From NCBI GenBank assembly GCA_029706075.1, contig JAINUG010000086.1, forward strand, positions 682,001 through 746,000: a stretch of 64,000 nucleotides of DNA, written 5' to 3'. Shown in pieces: positions 1 through 12,185 of this stretch. Each line of letters opens with the position of its first letter. Position 1 is the stretch's first letter. This DNA comes from Aldrovandia affinis. Its lineage: Eukaryota > Chordata > Actinopteri > Notacanthiformes > Halosauridae. The position numbers and the translations under genes were made by a program. Below the pieces are notes generated by a model. The model did not search any database and was not told the origin of the DNA. It worked only from the letters and a program-made list of their open reading frames with translations.

Positions 1-210
1 TTGGCAAATCTTTCATGGGCGCAACCCACATACTCAGCTGTGCTGCTCATCCCACAAATGCATGTTCCTTACAGATGGGGCACCATTTAAAAGGGAAATA
101 AACTTTTTTTCCAACGGTATACAATTTATTGCCAAGAAGCATTGTTACAACAGAGAAATAATCTACCAAACACAAATTTCCGAACTTTTTGTTCAATGAT
201 TATAATACTA

Positions 211-1425
211 CAGGGAGTAGACAAAAAAATGGAAACCCCAAACAATATAATTATTAATATTTATAAACCAATAAGGAGTTGGGATGCCTTTTGCCTTCAG
301 AACAGCTTCAATCCTTGGAATTCTGTTCTACAAGTTTTAAACTGTTTTTAGTGGGATATTGAACCATTCTTCAAGAAGGAAAGCCTCTAGTTCTTTGAAA
401 GATGAAAGCGATGGAAATACACTCCACCCTCTATGTTCCAGAACTTCCCATAAAGGTTTAGATCTGGTGATTGGGGAGACCATGGATGGTGTTTGACTTC
501 ATCCTGGTGTTCATGAAACTACTCTTGAATCCATTTAGCAGTGTATATGGGGATTATCATCTTGGAATATGAGAATATCTTGAGGTAACCTGAGGTAACC
601 TGGTTTCCTAAAATGGCTTCATATTCCTTGGCCGTAATTCTGCCATGCAGAGTAATAATTGGACCCAATGACTTTCACGAGATTGCCTGTCCATACCATA
701 ATAGATTCACCACCATGTTTAACAGTTGGATCGGGCAATGTGGGTTGAAGGCTTCTTTTGTCTCCAACCATAAACCCATTCAGATGTAGGAAAAAAGAGT
801 AAAAGATGACTCATCAGACTATATTACTTTCTTCTACTGCTCAGAAATCTAGGTTTTTTGCTCATTACACCAGGTTATGTGTTGTTTCATATTGGCCTTG
901 GTTACAAGGGGTTTCCGAATGGCTGCCTTATCATAACATACATAAATATTAGCTTTGCGAAGCTCATGACATACAGTTTTTGTTCAGACTGGGTCAAGGA
1001 GGTGTTTTTAGCAATTGTCCTGTTAAATGTCCCGTCTATTCCTATTGGATGAGCTTTGACTTGTGACCACTGTTCCTCTTTCCTGATGCAGTTTTTCCTT
1101 TTTTGGTGTATGCTGTCATGATTTTTTAAACCGTTCCTTTTGACACAATAGATCATTTTGCCGTTCCTGTGACCGACGCACCTGAAATTCAGGTATCAAC
1201 TATTTCACCCCTCTATTTGAAATCTGTTCGATCTCTCATGTTGCTTTATAAGCTCACATATTGAAGTGTTGATTTTGATAAACATCTTCTATAACAGAAA
1301 CCTATTTGTAATTAGTACTTGCAATAATATGAAACGCACATGTAGTCTCCTTTTTAATTGCAATTTAGTTGCTTCAAAATGAGTAATTTTATATTTGGTG
1401 TTTCCATTATTTTGTCTACCCCCTG
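211..1425 (-). mobile_element. decayed Tc1-like transposon with terminal inverted repeats
   Basis: The left end begins cagggagtagacaaaa and the right end, reversed, reads cagggggtagacaaaa, each followed by tggaaac. Both ends are bordered by TA, the Tc1/mariner target site, which fixes the 1215-bp limits. The interior on the minus strand resembles a Tc1-type transposase (the region around 460-560 matches the part encoding the conserved block before the last catalytic residue), but no long frame survives, so the copy is inactive. Confidence 0.8.
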
Positions 1426-1689
1426 TATGTATGGATTTGGCCTCAAACATTATAGAACAGAAATGTTACCTCAGGAACTCGGGTCACACTGTTACATTTC
1501 TGCCCAGTTCTGAACCATGCTGCTTTTAGAGGGAATGGCTTTGCTTGGAGGCACTATTTAGCTGAGATTTGATTGTGGTAATTCAAATGTCAAGGTAATT
1601 CAGAATAATAAGGAAATGCTTAGCACATAACTGGTTTTGTTTGTAGTCCTGTTGTTAGAATACTCCACACACTGGTAATTGCACACTTT

Positions 1690-1724
1690 CCCTTATTTAT
1701 AATGAAGAAAATTATAAATAAGGG
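1690..1724. repeat. 14-bp perfect hairpin
   Basis: The arms cccttatttataat (1690-1703) and attataaataaggg (1711-1724) are exact reverse complements around a 7-base loop. It may be a transposon relic or a chance AT-rich dyad. Confidence 0.7.
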
Positions 1725-2265
1725 ATCTGCTGTGGCAGTAATGAAGTAAGTTGTTTGGGGTCCATTTGCGCACAACGGTATTGTTTACACTGATGCAAGG
1801 CTGTTTTCAGGGTGGAATGTTGCACTCTTGTTTTTCTTGAGAGGCATTTGCTCCTAGCTCAACCAATGAGATCTTACCTAATTTTATGGGCACAACACTG
1901 CAGACTGCATGAAAAACCATGCAACATTTTCCTCATAACCGTTCCTTTGTAGGTAATGTCAGTCATCTTAAGACAGTTACTTTAAATCAGGAATTTAAGT
2001 TACTTTCAGGGACTTAAATCTTTGGACTCAACCTTTGGTTCATTATAACGATTCATTCACTGATATGTTCACAGATTCCTTCAGTACTACTTCCAGTTAG
2101 TCTTTCGTTCGCAAACGACTCATTGGACTCATGTAGTCTGCATTTGTTCAGTGACAGCTTGCGGCAGCAACGTCTGATGTACTACAAGCTAGCTGATGTG
2201 CACCAATGTTAAAATAAGTTTGACCCCCCATTCCTCACTTTAAGTCAATTATGGTATGTTTATAC

Positions 2266-2974
2266 TAGTGGTGGGACTCGATTAAAAAAATTAATCTAAT
2301 TAATTAGAGGCTTTGTAATTAATTAATCGAAATTAATCGCATTTTAATCGCATATCAATATTTGACACGAGAAGCAACATTTTTCAATTCAAATGGATTT
2401 TGGTATACGAGTGAATCAATGAATAGACATATACATAAGTTTAAGCAGCAAAATCTTGTTTATTTTAGCTACTACACAGACCAGTGCAATTTTTAACAAA
2501 GTGCAGCAATTTTAGGAATATGATAGTGCAAAGGACCTTTGGAAGAAGCTGCTGGATTCTTTTCGAAATTGTCTTTCTGCATGGCAGTTCATAAATTGTG
2601 TCAGACGACGCAATCTGTAGCACCTTTTCTAGCCCCTTATCTTCGACCACCGAAAGTGGTCTACAGTCCACGGCAATCCAGTGAGCCAGTGAGTTGGTTA
2701 CTTTGTTAGACGTGGTCTTACTCATCTTGGCTCTGAACCCCGTCATCTGGTCGAGTGTGGTTTGGCGACTCTGCTTGCTCGTACTAGGACTAACGTTAAC
2801 CTGATCAGCGTTAGCTCTGGCTTCCACGCTAGCTGCAACATGTTTAGCATTGAGAAACGTTCCGTGGTGTCTGGAGTGCAAAAATATAGTGCGATTAAAA
2901 TGCGTAAATTTTTTAACGCGTTATTTTTTCTGTAATTAATTAATCGAAATTAACGCGTTAAAGTCCCAGCCCTA
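2266..2974 (-). mobile_element. hAT-superfamily transposon, non-autonomous copy
   Basis: The ends tagtggtgggact and agtcccagcccta are imperfect inverted repeats. The copy is flanked by a perfect 8-bp duplication gtttatac (2258-2265 and 2975-2982), the hAT signature. Subterminal regions are rich in attaattaatcg motifs. The minus strand at 2465-2881 reads as a fragment of a hAT/ZBED-type transposase, including the blocks LAHWIAVDCRPLSVVEDKG and SSDTIYELPCR. Only this N-terminal-side fragment is present; the catalytic region and C-terminal dimerisation domain are missing, so it could move only with help from a full-length copy. Confidence 0.88.
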
Positions 2975-3629
2975 GTTTATACACATTTGTTTCAAAATAA
3001 TTACCATGATTTCATTTGCTAGTGCCTGACAACAATAGCATGTTACTGAGACTAGTAGCCGACGTAACTCCCTTGGCAAAATAACACGTTTTGGCTCAAT
3101 TGAAAGTGAAGTTATCCTCAATCATTGCTGATTATTTATTTCTATTATATTTTGTTGTAAATGGGAGCATTGCATTTCCAAAATTTACCCGGTACAATGT
3201 ATCATTGCTTTCTTTATTATTAAATATCAGTAATACTTCTCATTCCATTGGATTATTTTTATTTAATTCAAAAGTGTCAGGAATTAAACAGTGTCAGGTA
3301 CATTGAGGCAACAATAGAATCATTATAAATATGAATAAATATGCCAGTATGCAAAATACAAAGAACATCCCTCCATCAAAAAATCATAAATGGATTGGAT
3401 ATTTAATTTACAATATAAAAGTATATTGTTGTATTATAAATTACAAAATTTAAATCTACATTATAAATATGCTGTCAAACCATATTTTGTCAGTTTGACC
3501 TGATGAAAACACCTATACATCTTTTCACATGTAAAAAGGATGTCTGCATGTTGTACAACTTCAAAATTCTGCAGCAGCAGTTTTGGGCACTGCGGTGCAT
3601 TGAAATTGGAGCGAACAGCCCAATTTCGT

Positions 3630-4041
3630 CACACGTTCGCGAATAACTCGACCGGTTCCTTCAGCTCTTTCAGTTCGTTCACTGGTCGTGGAGTCGTTCG
3701 CAAATGATGTCACCAGTTCATTCAGTTCCCTCGTTTTGTTCAGTTGTGAACTGGATACACTGATTCGTTCACTGATGTGTCCTCGTCCGGGCACATCGAC
3801 AGTGAACTTCTTGATACACGCAGCCTGCCCCGCTCAAGGGTATCGATCACTGTCTTAACTGTTTCTGTTGACTCCCATTAGAAATATTAAAAGAGAAGCT
3901 GCCTACTGGCAGTCACAGGCAAAGAGAGAGTGGGAAGAATCCAATGAACGAATTGTTTCACGGAGGTGATGCAGTTCATTTTGGTCACCTAAAAAAGAGT
4001 CATTCAAAAAGAACAAATTGTTCGCGAATGACCCATCACTA
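3630..4041. repeat. gttcgttca-rich hAT-like MITE relic
   Basis: The right part ends in ttcgcgaatgacccatcact, which reversed reads as the agtgatgggtcattcgcgaa end common in fish hAT-type MITEs (recognition from memory). Repeats of gttcgttca and related words occur throughout. I could not find the matching left end, so the left limit is arbitrary. Related words also occur near 2050-2130. Confidence 0.4.
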
Positions 4042-5835
4042 TTTTAAATAAGAAATGACGATTGATACCTCCAGCCCGAAGTAGCCTTGCCCTGGACCGT
4101 TGCATCACAGGTGCTTCTATGAATAACTTGATTCCGGAAGGCAAGTTTTCGTTATTTTTCCTGGAAATTTCAGTTCTTGGTTCTTTTTCCTGTTGCGGTC
4201 CCCCCCACTGGTGGCGGCAGCCCTCAGAAGTCCATTTTGGACCCTGCGTGTAGCTCAAGCCGAAGCCCGCCTGCAAGCGATGACTGACGGCTCCCGCAGG
4301 AGCAGCTGCCCAATTTCCCTTCCCCCCACAGTGAGGGATTTGCAGCAGTGGAGACCTTTGAAAAGCTCAAAGCCTCCGGGAGGATTTTGTGTAGTCCCCT
4401 CAGACTTCTTCAAGGATAGGAGCGCTACTCATGCATTCAAAGTCCTCTGGGGCTTATTCAGAGGACACTACGCTTTTCATTGCTTTTATCAAGGTGGAAG
4501 AAAAATTAACACTACTGTGTGTCACACTGGGTTTTTTCTTGAAGGAAATATGGCAAAAGGGGGGGGGGTTGTTTTATCTTGCCCCCTCTCTCACCGAAAT
4601 GATGTCGCTAATTAGTTATTTTCCCTTAAATCCCTTGAGATGATCATCGGTCGCCATGAAATATTTTGTTCCGTCTGCTCACAATTGTACAAACGAGCTA
4701 TGTCCTTCCTCACGTCACTTTGTTCGCGCACTAAGAGAGCATCGCATGTCGCATGATGGGAGAGAATTAAGCGATGGTTTTTGAGACTTCGCTAAATGCT
4801 GTTTGGAGGCCATGATTGAGTGTTTCAGCAAATTACACCATATTTCTTAGGTGGGCAGAGGATTTCCTTGACATGCACTTTTGTGACATACCTCGCATGT
4901 GGAACAGTAGGAGTGTGAACCTTTTGGTTTAACAGCAATGCAATACACATCGAGCTACATGGTTGCTGGTGCGATACAAGGATGACATTGGTTCGCTTGG
5001 AGCGACACAGCGAGATACGATTCAATATATTTGAAATCAATACAGTTGCGTCTTTAAGCCAAAAATGCAGTCTGTGTGAAATAAATACCTGGAATAGTGC
5101 AGGATTCCTCCAAGGCTATCTTGTTAGTTGTAAAACAACTATGGACATGCACATGCAAATATGTTAACACAGTGACTCTATGGAAAATATATGTCAGTTT
5201 TGTCATTTACTTTGGTCATATATGGACAAAGTCGCAGCTTGGTTCAAAACTTTACATTGAACTGCAGTTTGCACAGTCTCAATCTTCTCCGCTGTCAGCC
5301 ATGTCAGCATATCTTCTCTGAATTTGGCGCGTGTTGTAGAGTTAACGTTGCAGAATGAACGTCGTGTGAGAAGGAGCACGAGTTGTCAGAATGCTGTGTG
5401 TTTGGGAGATCCTGTGAGTCTTAAGGCCTAGCGCAGCCTATGTAACATGGTGTCCTTAAACTTCTGTACACTAGTAGGCATCAATGTATTGAACAAGATT
5501 GATAACGTTTTCATGAAAGCAGGGAAACTCCTGTACCTTCAAATTTCTTCAACCAATCTTTCCTGAAGCTGGTTCATTTTATACTGAATCGTTGAATCGT
5601 TACACCCTTAAAGAACCGAATTGTACATATTACAGTAGTCATTAACCGCATTCATGGTTTAGCATTTTTAGTGTGCGCAATACCTGAAAGCCTTTTTATT
5701 AAGTGTATTCATTCAGGGTATACCCCCTTTTCATTGGGGGCCATTACAATAATCATCCAATGTGTGCTGAGAAGCCACAAAGTTGTCCTTGTCTTGTGAA
5801 CTACAGTGCACACACACACACATTTGCAATTCTTC

Positions 5836-5837
<2 letters not shown>

Positions 5838-5867
<30 letters not shown>

Positions 5868-5868
5868 A
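5838..5868. repeat. GT microsatellite
   Basis: This is an uninterrupted gt dinucleotide run preceded by a short ca run at 5810-5822. Together they could form a short hairpin. Confidence 0.9.
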
Positions 5869-7507
5869 GGGGGGGTGAACTTTTTTTGTACTGTACAGGA
5901 ATGCACGCTTATGGCTGACTGCGTCAGTCTTTCCTGCTCATCCGTACTCTGCAGATTTAATTACACGCTCTCTGGGCACATATAAAAAAAGAGAGGCTGA
6001 AAAACTGGGAGAGGTTGAGAGAGGGGGGGAGAGAGGCAGGCAGAGAGTCTTTGGTCCCTAGAGTCATGTATTTATGTTGGGAAAATCAGTTCAGTGGAGT
6101 GCTTCTGTAATGGCACCCTCCTGTATAATCATCCGCAATGACCCCCCCAAACGACGGGATTAGGCCGGGGCTGTCTGGAGCACAAATAATGGGCCCCAGC
6201 GCAGTAGGGCTCTCACCCCCGTCATCCGGTTGACACAGCACAAACAGGTCCTGGGAACAGAGAGCACCGCACTGTAAAATGATTCCCCAAACACCCCCCA
6301 CCCCACCCCACCGATCCGCCTGAGCGTTCTTTGTAGTTTCAATGAAACTAACTGCTACAGACCGCACTCTATTAGGGCTTTACACCTGAGCTGTCAGCAA
6401 TGTAATGGTGCGATGATGTGACGTTAGCGTGCAAGCCTCACGGCTTGCTTTTTGGGGGTCTCGGGCTGGGTTTTCTTTTGTTAATCGTTCTGTGACCATG
6501 TACTTGTAAAAGGCGCGACATTGATTTGACTTGATTTGTATGGAGCAATGTTTGGGCCAGCGCAAATTGAATTTGAATTGAATCGTGTGTCTTGAATTGA
6601 ATAATTGTGTACAAAAAATCTACAAAAATCTGTATTTCGCAATACGAAATTGAAAACAGTGTTTTCATTTAATTGAATCGTTATTACATTAAACGTTCAA
6701 AATTTCTGATTCAATAAATATTCAAATACATTTCAGTGGAAAAAAACTATCTGACGAGGCTCCATGTTTCGCGTGGTTTATGAAGAAGTCGCTTTAATAG
6801 TAGACCCCCAGTCACTTCCTGCGTAGCGATTTGTGCCTCTGCAGTTTCTGTAACCGTATTAGTGAAATGGGCACGTGCTAGCATTCAGTTGAGGAATATT
6901 CAATATGCGCAATGGTTTAATTAAGTAAAAAGCCTGACATGAAATCAAGTAGCAGAGTTGGTAGCATTGTGTTGTCTCTCTGCAACCGTCCATTAGTGCG
7001 TCTCCCTCAGATATTGGAAAACTGCTCGGCATAACAAGTCCCTGTATTAGGGGGGAGGAAAGGTAAATAAATAAAGAACTTCATATTGAGGAGGGATTGC
7101 AAATTGATGAATAGCCGGTTAATCTGCGCCATTTTAAACCCAGTGGATTAGCACATTTTATATATGCTGCTGGAAGGAATTATTTTAAGGACTCCCCACA
7201 GAGTTAAGACCTTGGTCTATTCTTTAACAGAAAAAAAACATATTTACTGGATGCCGCAACAATATCCAATTCTCGCCATGCGTGAACCCAACAAAGGTAC
7301 ACCCTTAATCCGCCTCTCTATATGACACTTTCATCAAACCGTGTGTTAAGACACAACCAAACATACATTTAAAGACAACAAATGTATATATAATTCATAG
7401 CGATTTGATTTGGTTGTGATGCTAGAATTTGAGTAATTTGCGTTGGAGATTTTTTTATCATGCAGTTCATACTCTGGTTGCATCAAGCGATCGGTTTACG
7501 TAACATA

Positions 7508-7592
7508 ACATATGCCATTTAGCAGACCCTTTTATCCAAAGCGATTTACAGTAGTACATGTATATGTGGTCCCAATGGGAACAGTTTAACAT
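7508..7592 (-). repeat. truncated tRNA-derived SINE, 3' part
   Basis: The words gccatttagcagacccttt and tatccaaagcgatttacagt match the tail of the SINE at 44472, followed by atgtggtcccaatgggaa. The tRNA-like head is missing. Confidence 0.6.
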
Positions 7593-7821
7593 TCTAATTG
7601 CAGCGATACGGGCTTAAAATGCGAATCCCATAGACAAATTTATTTACAATGCTTAGCCTAATTTATTAAGTAATCTTAACGCTTTTAGTGTTTTATTTCC
7701 CTGATTACTTGACCTATTTCATATGTGGGGGAAAGGTCATTTGTCCAATTTGTGCATTTCCGTTTGAACTATTGTAGGGAGAACGCATTGTTATGCAAGC
7801 GACACTGGATAATTACGTCGC

Positions 7822-8006
7822 TAGAGGTGCACCGATCTGGGTTCTTATGGACAATACCCATTGCGGATTTTTTTAACAAGGTAAAATGAGCACTCACGTG
7901 TATCTTATGTTTATGTGGGTACACGTATTGATATGATACAAACCATGGACTTTTTGGCTAAAATGGTCCGATTTTGGCTCACGGCCAATCGATTGGTGCA
8001 CCCCTA
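7822..8006. mobile_element. short hAT-like MITE
   Basis: The left end tagaggtgcaccgatc and the right end ttggtgcacccct followed by a are inverted repeats of the type widespread in fish hAT MITEs. The 185-bp copy has no coding potential. No clean 8-bp duplication is visible. A related end (ggtacacccctat) lies near 8308, so a second copy or a longer element is possible. Confidence 0.5.
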
Positions 8007-11000
8007 CACATTGGATATATGGGGGAGGGATATACATGATTCAGGATTGCACCATTACTGCTGCTGTTTGAAAACTCCTCTCCCAGTAATAGAATGTCAG
8101 TCATGCACTAAACGGGTAAATAAAATATCACAATTGATTTGATCACATAGATGTCCCCGTTGTAGACATTTTAACATAACATTTGATCAATTTGCTTGTC
8201 ATTTACAAGTTATTACAAATGACACATAGGCCTATCTGTGTTACTGCGCACTTTGATTTGAAACAAATATCTGAATTGGAATCGGCATCTGCCTAGAATG
8301 TCTGTCGGTACACCCCTATTTCATGATCTGTGTTATGCACTCCTTGGTCTGCACTTGGCCATTATTACCATAGGCCTCTTGCAGTGGATTATAAGCAGTT
8401 CCAAATTATTCCATTCTTTCCCCTGGTGTATGTAGTGAATATTACTGTGTTACGGTTTCTAGGTACTGTACTGAAACGAGCCCGTGATTATTTTTAATAG
8501 TGTAAATGCTTTCAGCATGAACGACATAAGCCCTTTGGTATACACTATCCTTGTCTGCCCCCCCCATGACTATGCTGACCTTTACATTTGCGATAATGGC
8601 AGAAGGTGTTTTAGTTCCTCTCCTGGGTTTGACGGAACACATACCAGAGTGTGGGCTCTCTAGTCCGTATTGAGTCCATTGTTCTGAGAGAAATATTGAT
8701 TTTTTTGGTGAATGCTTTAAGTCTCTGGAGGTTCTTTGCTAGCTGAAGGACTCATCTTTTTTTTCAAAAGAAGAAGAAAAGAAATACAGCAAAAAAAAAA
8801 GAACACAATAAAATTCTCTCTGGTGCCTACGTTTATCTGTGAGGGTTTTTTTTTCTTTTCGTTTTTTTCTTAATCGAAGAATAATTCTGTGGCAATCGAT
8901 ATGCTTTGTCTTCCATGAATTGATTTTATGTTACGGGGCTGTAAACATGGAAATTGCCTTATTGTATAGTAGGTGGAAGTGGGGGGGTGGGTGTTTAAAA
9001 TGTCCTGGCTTGTTGGGTTTTTTTCCACACACGTGGTTCAATGGGTCCTAAAATCCTGAAGTATGAAAATATACTTCAACTTCCTGTTTTGAAATAAGGT
9101 GAAGCAGCAACTTGGTGTTGGGTTGGTGTAAGATTTGAAGATTTGCTGTAGATGCATGTCTGTCAAATTTTTCCCCCTCCTGTTTTGGAGCCTCTGGGTG
9201 TCCATTACCGCAAATCCATTCTCCTCATACAAAATTCATGCAGCTGTTCCCACCCTGAACCACCCAAGTGGTTACCCAGCTGTTCCGATGCCAAGTCGCA
9301 TCCCGCACTCCTGCATTCTTATAATGTCCACGCTATCGCAACGCAGCCCAGCGTTCATTGCGATTGGTTCTTTAGGCCCTTCCTGTCCGTATTAAAACAT
9401 ATTGTAGAGGTGCCGTCTTTGTCGGTATTCGGTCAGACATAGAGCGCCTCTCTTTTGGTTTTAACACTGAGTGACAGTCTTAAGTTTGGCGGTCACTGAA
9501 GGGAATGAAAAATTTGGTGACAAAAGAAGTGGACGCTCATGTTCATTTGTCCGCGTTAAGGGTAAAGGGTGTTGCCGTTATTTTTAATCTTTAAATGGAA
9601 ATCTTTTGTAAGCATTTGTTATTGTGTTACACTATTTAGTTGCAAGCCACCCTTGTTTTCAAGCTCCATCCGGGATTTGAACCTAGAACCCCCTGTCCCT
9701 TACCCACTACACAGGCACTTACAGTAGCAAGGGGTTAGTTTGAATAGATGGCACAGAAAAAATAGCCTTTTTGACCAAGGCATTTTTTTTTCAAGTATGT
9801 AAAAACAAAATATGGATTATTGGTTATACTCATAGAAAAAAATTAAATGCAAGGTCCCAAGCCTTCAGTCCTGGATTTGAACAACAACATCGTGTCCTGT
9901 TTTTGAAAGCGAGCGTTAAGGGGATGTGATGCCTTGCTGTTTGGAAAATGAGAATGGTGGAAAGTGGCGGTCTGGGCTGCGTGCGGTGGCAGCACAACGC
10001 GTGCTCTGGCCCTTCCGTCGGATCTGGCCCAACCGTTTAATGGAAGCGCAGCAGGTCACGCGCGATCTGAAGCACGGCGCGGCGGCCTCAGCCCTCCGTC
10101 CCGCTGCCGCCCAGGCCACGGACAGAAGCCCCGTCATTACAGCTGTGTGACCGCGCCAAGATGATCCCGCTGTGTGCTTGCGTGTGTGCGTGCGTGCGCG
10201 TGCTGGAAAAGGACTCCCTGACCTCTGGAAAAAGTGAGTTCAACACAACTCAAAGCAGACACAAAGGCTTAGGGCTACTTTATTCATCTATGTATGCAGT
10301 ATATGGCCAGCTATCTGCCTGCAGGCAGCTCACACTCAGGGCTAGTTGTCCACAAATTCATGAATTCTTTGGTAATCTGTAAATACCTCATATTTGGAGG
10401 CTTTAGAGGTCTCTGTAATGAATGCGCTTGGAGTGCATGCACACGCACGAGAACACAATAAACACATCTGGCCCATTTTACCTTTCTGTCTTTTGTGAAG
10501 TAGGCTATATTACCAGCTTTCCTTGTTCTCCTTTATCAGGTTATGCTCAAATTAGGCCAGCGAGCCACCGGACGTATAGACCGTTCTGCACCATTGTGAT
10601 CAAATGATAAAATCCCCCATTAATTTTAAAACCGAAAGGAGAAGCGGCTCTCGTAACCATTGCCTTACAAAAATTGACCGTTCATTTAATATTTCTAACA
10701 AGCTGTGAAATGAGTTTCCAACGCGAGCGCTGTTTTGGAATGCTTTTAAAGGGAAGTAACGGGAGAGCCCGGCACAAGGAAAAGCAAATAGGGTGACAAG
10801 GAAATTGTCAGAACGTAATGGCCTCTTTCATTTCACACAGCGGTTCAGGAAATGTTGCACGTTAAGAGCTCTTTCCCAGTGCGTGGCGCAGACAACGCGC
10901 CTTTGTACTTTGATCATTGGAGAGGGGTGGGCAGCCTGCAGCTGTAAGGTTTTTGGAATACATGGACGCTTTGTTATATTTGTGTAGGTCTTATCGTCTA

Positions 11001-11734
11001 AGAACACGATGACACCCATCACTGTAAAATGAGCTCTGGCCTATGAGAAAGAGCCCAAGGTGATGTTTTCTTCCCTGGAAGGATGAACGCTAACTTTTTC
11101 TTCCTCCGGCTTTTCTTGCTCGGCGTGGATCCTCCGTCCGGTCTCTTCACCTGCGAGCGCGAGCCAGTGCAGAGTTCACTGCCGTTACAGATAGTGGGGC
11201 CGTATTATTTGTTTTATTGGGCAGTGATGTCGGGTTTACGGTTCGATTTGGGCAGTTTGGCTGCCTCCCTCCCTCTCAAGTGCATGGGGAACAGACCGCT
11301 GCCAATGGGTGACCTTGTTCCTCGGGCACCACGCGGCGCCGAAACGAGCCCGTCGATATTGACTGTGTTAAATGGCGTCAGCGGGGTCCGGGGATAAATC
11401 CTGCCTTAATGGGGTTGAGACACGGGAGCATATGGAGGGCTCCGCGCGCTTCCATTCGCTGGGCTGACAGGGACCCGGAATGGGAGGAGCGTCGCTCCAC
11501 AGGCTTTTATAAATGATGGTGCCGTTCCCTTTGCGGCAGAGGTTTGCCTTCTCTGCCCGTGTCTGCGTGAGGGGAAGCCGAAGCAGAGTGCCCAGGCAGC
11601 AGTCCGAACCACACAGAGGAGCGCCGTGCTCCTGTACTGCATTTTTGCTCCAAGTTATGGAGCTGAACAACCCAAATTGTTCACAACCATGACTTTATAT
11701 TGTTATAATGCTAGCTTTGTTTACTTTTCACTTA

Positions 11735-11790
11735 GAAATTTTGCAGATGCTCTTATCCAGAGCAACTTGCTTCATTGAAATTGTGTGTGT
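11735..11790 (-). repeat. SINE tail relic
   Basis: The words gcagatgctcttatccagag and caacttg match the 3' tail of the SINEs at 21008 and 44472. Only the tail is recognisable. Confidence 0.45.
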
Positions 11791-12185
11791 GTCTCTGTGT
11801 GCTTGTGTCCATGGTGTATACATCTCAACCTCAACTCAGTCTATATGTAACAAATGGAGTGTGAAATATTAATGGCAGGTACAAAAATGCTGATGTCTTA
11901 CTGGCAGGCAGTATACATGTTCATGTCCTGCTGAAATTCTGACTCAAGTTGTTTATCAAAGTCAACGCTGTACTGTTGGCACAGCTAGATAAATCATACC
12001 CTTGGATAATAATATCAATAATATGAAATAACTAAATATGTGTCATGTACAGTACCCTTGGCGTATCAACACCGAGCTGTTTACATAATACAAAAAGGAA
12101 AATCATAGCCCAAGTTGGTCGCTGCCTTGATTTATATTTTTACATTTTGTCTGATACTACCCGTATGTCGTATATTGTATACATA

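Noticed and set aside
6380-6600. LINE or SINE tail (gtacttgtaaaaggcgc followed by ttgatttgacttgattt)
   Set aside because: It resembles the tail of some fish non-LTR elements, but no body or duplication could be found, so I did not list it.
11083-11397. Possible signal-peptide first exon starting MNANFFFLRLFLLG
   Set aside because: The start is hydrophobic, but the following residues and lack of a suitable phase-1 donor do not resemble a CADM1 leader; judged chance.
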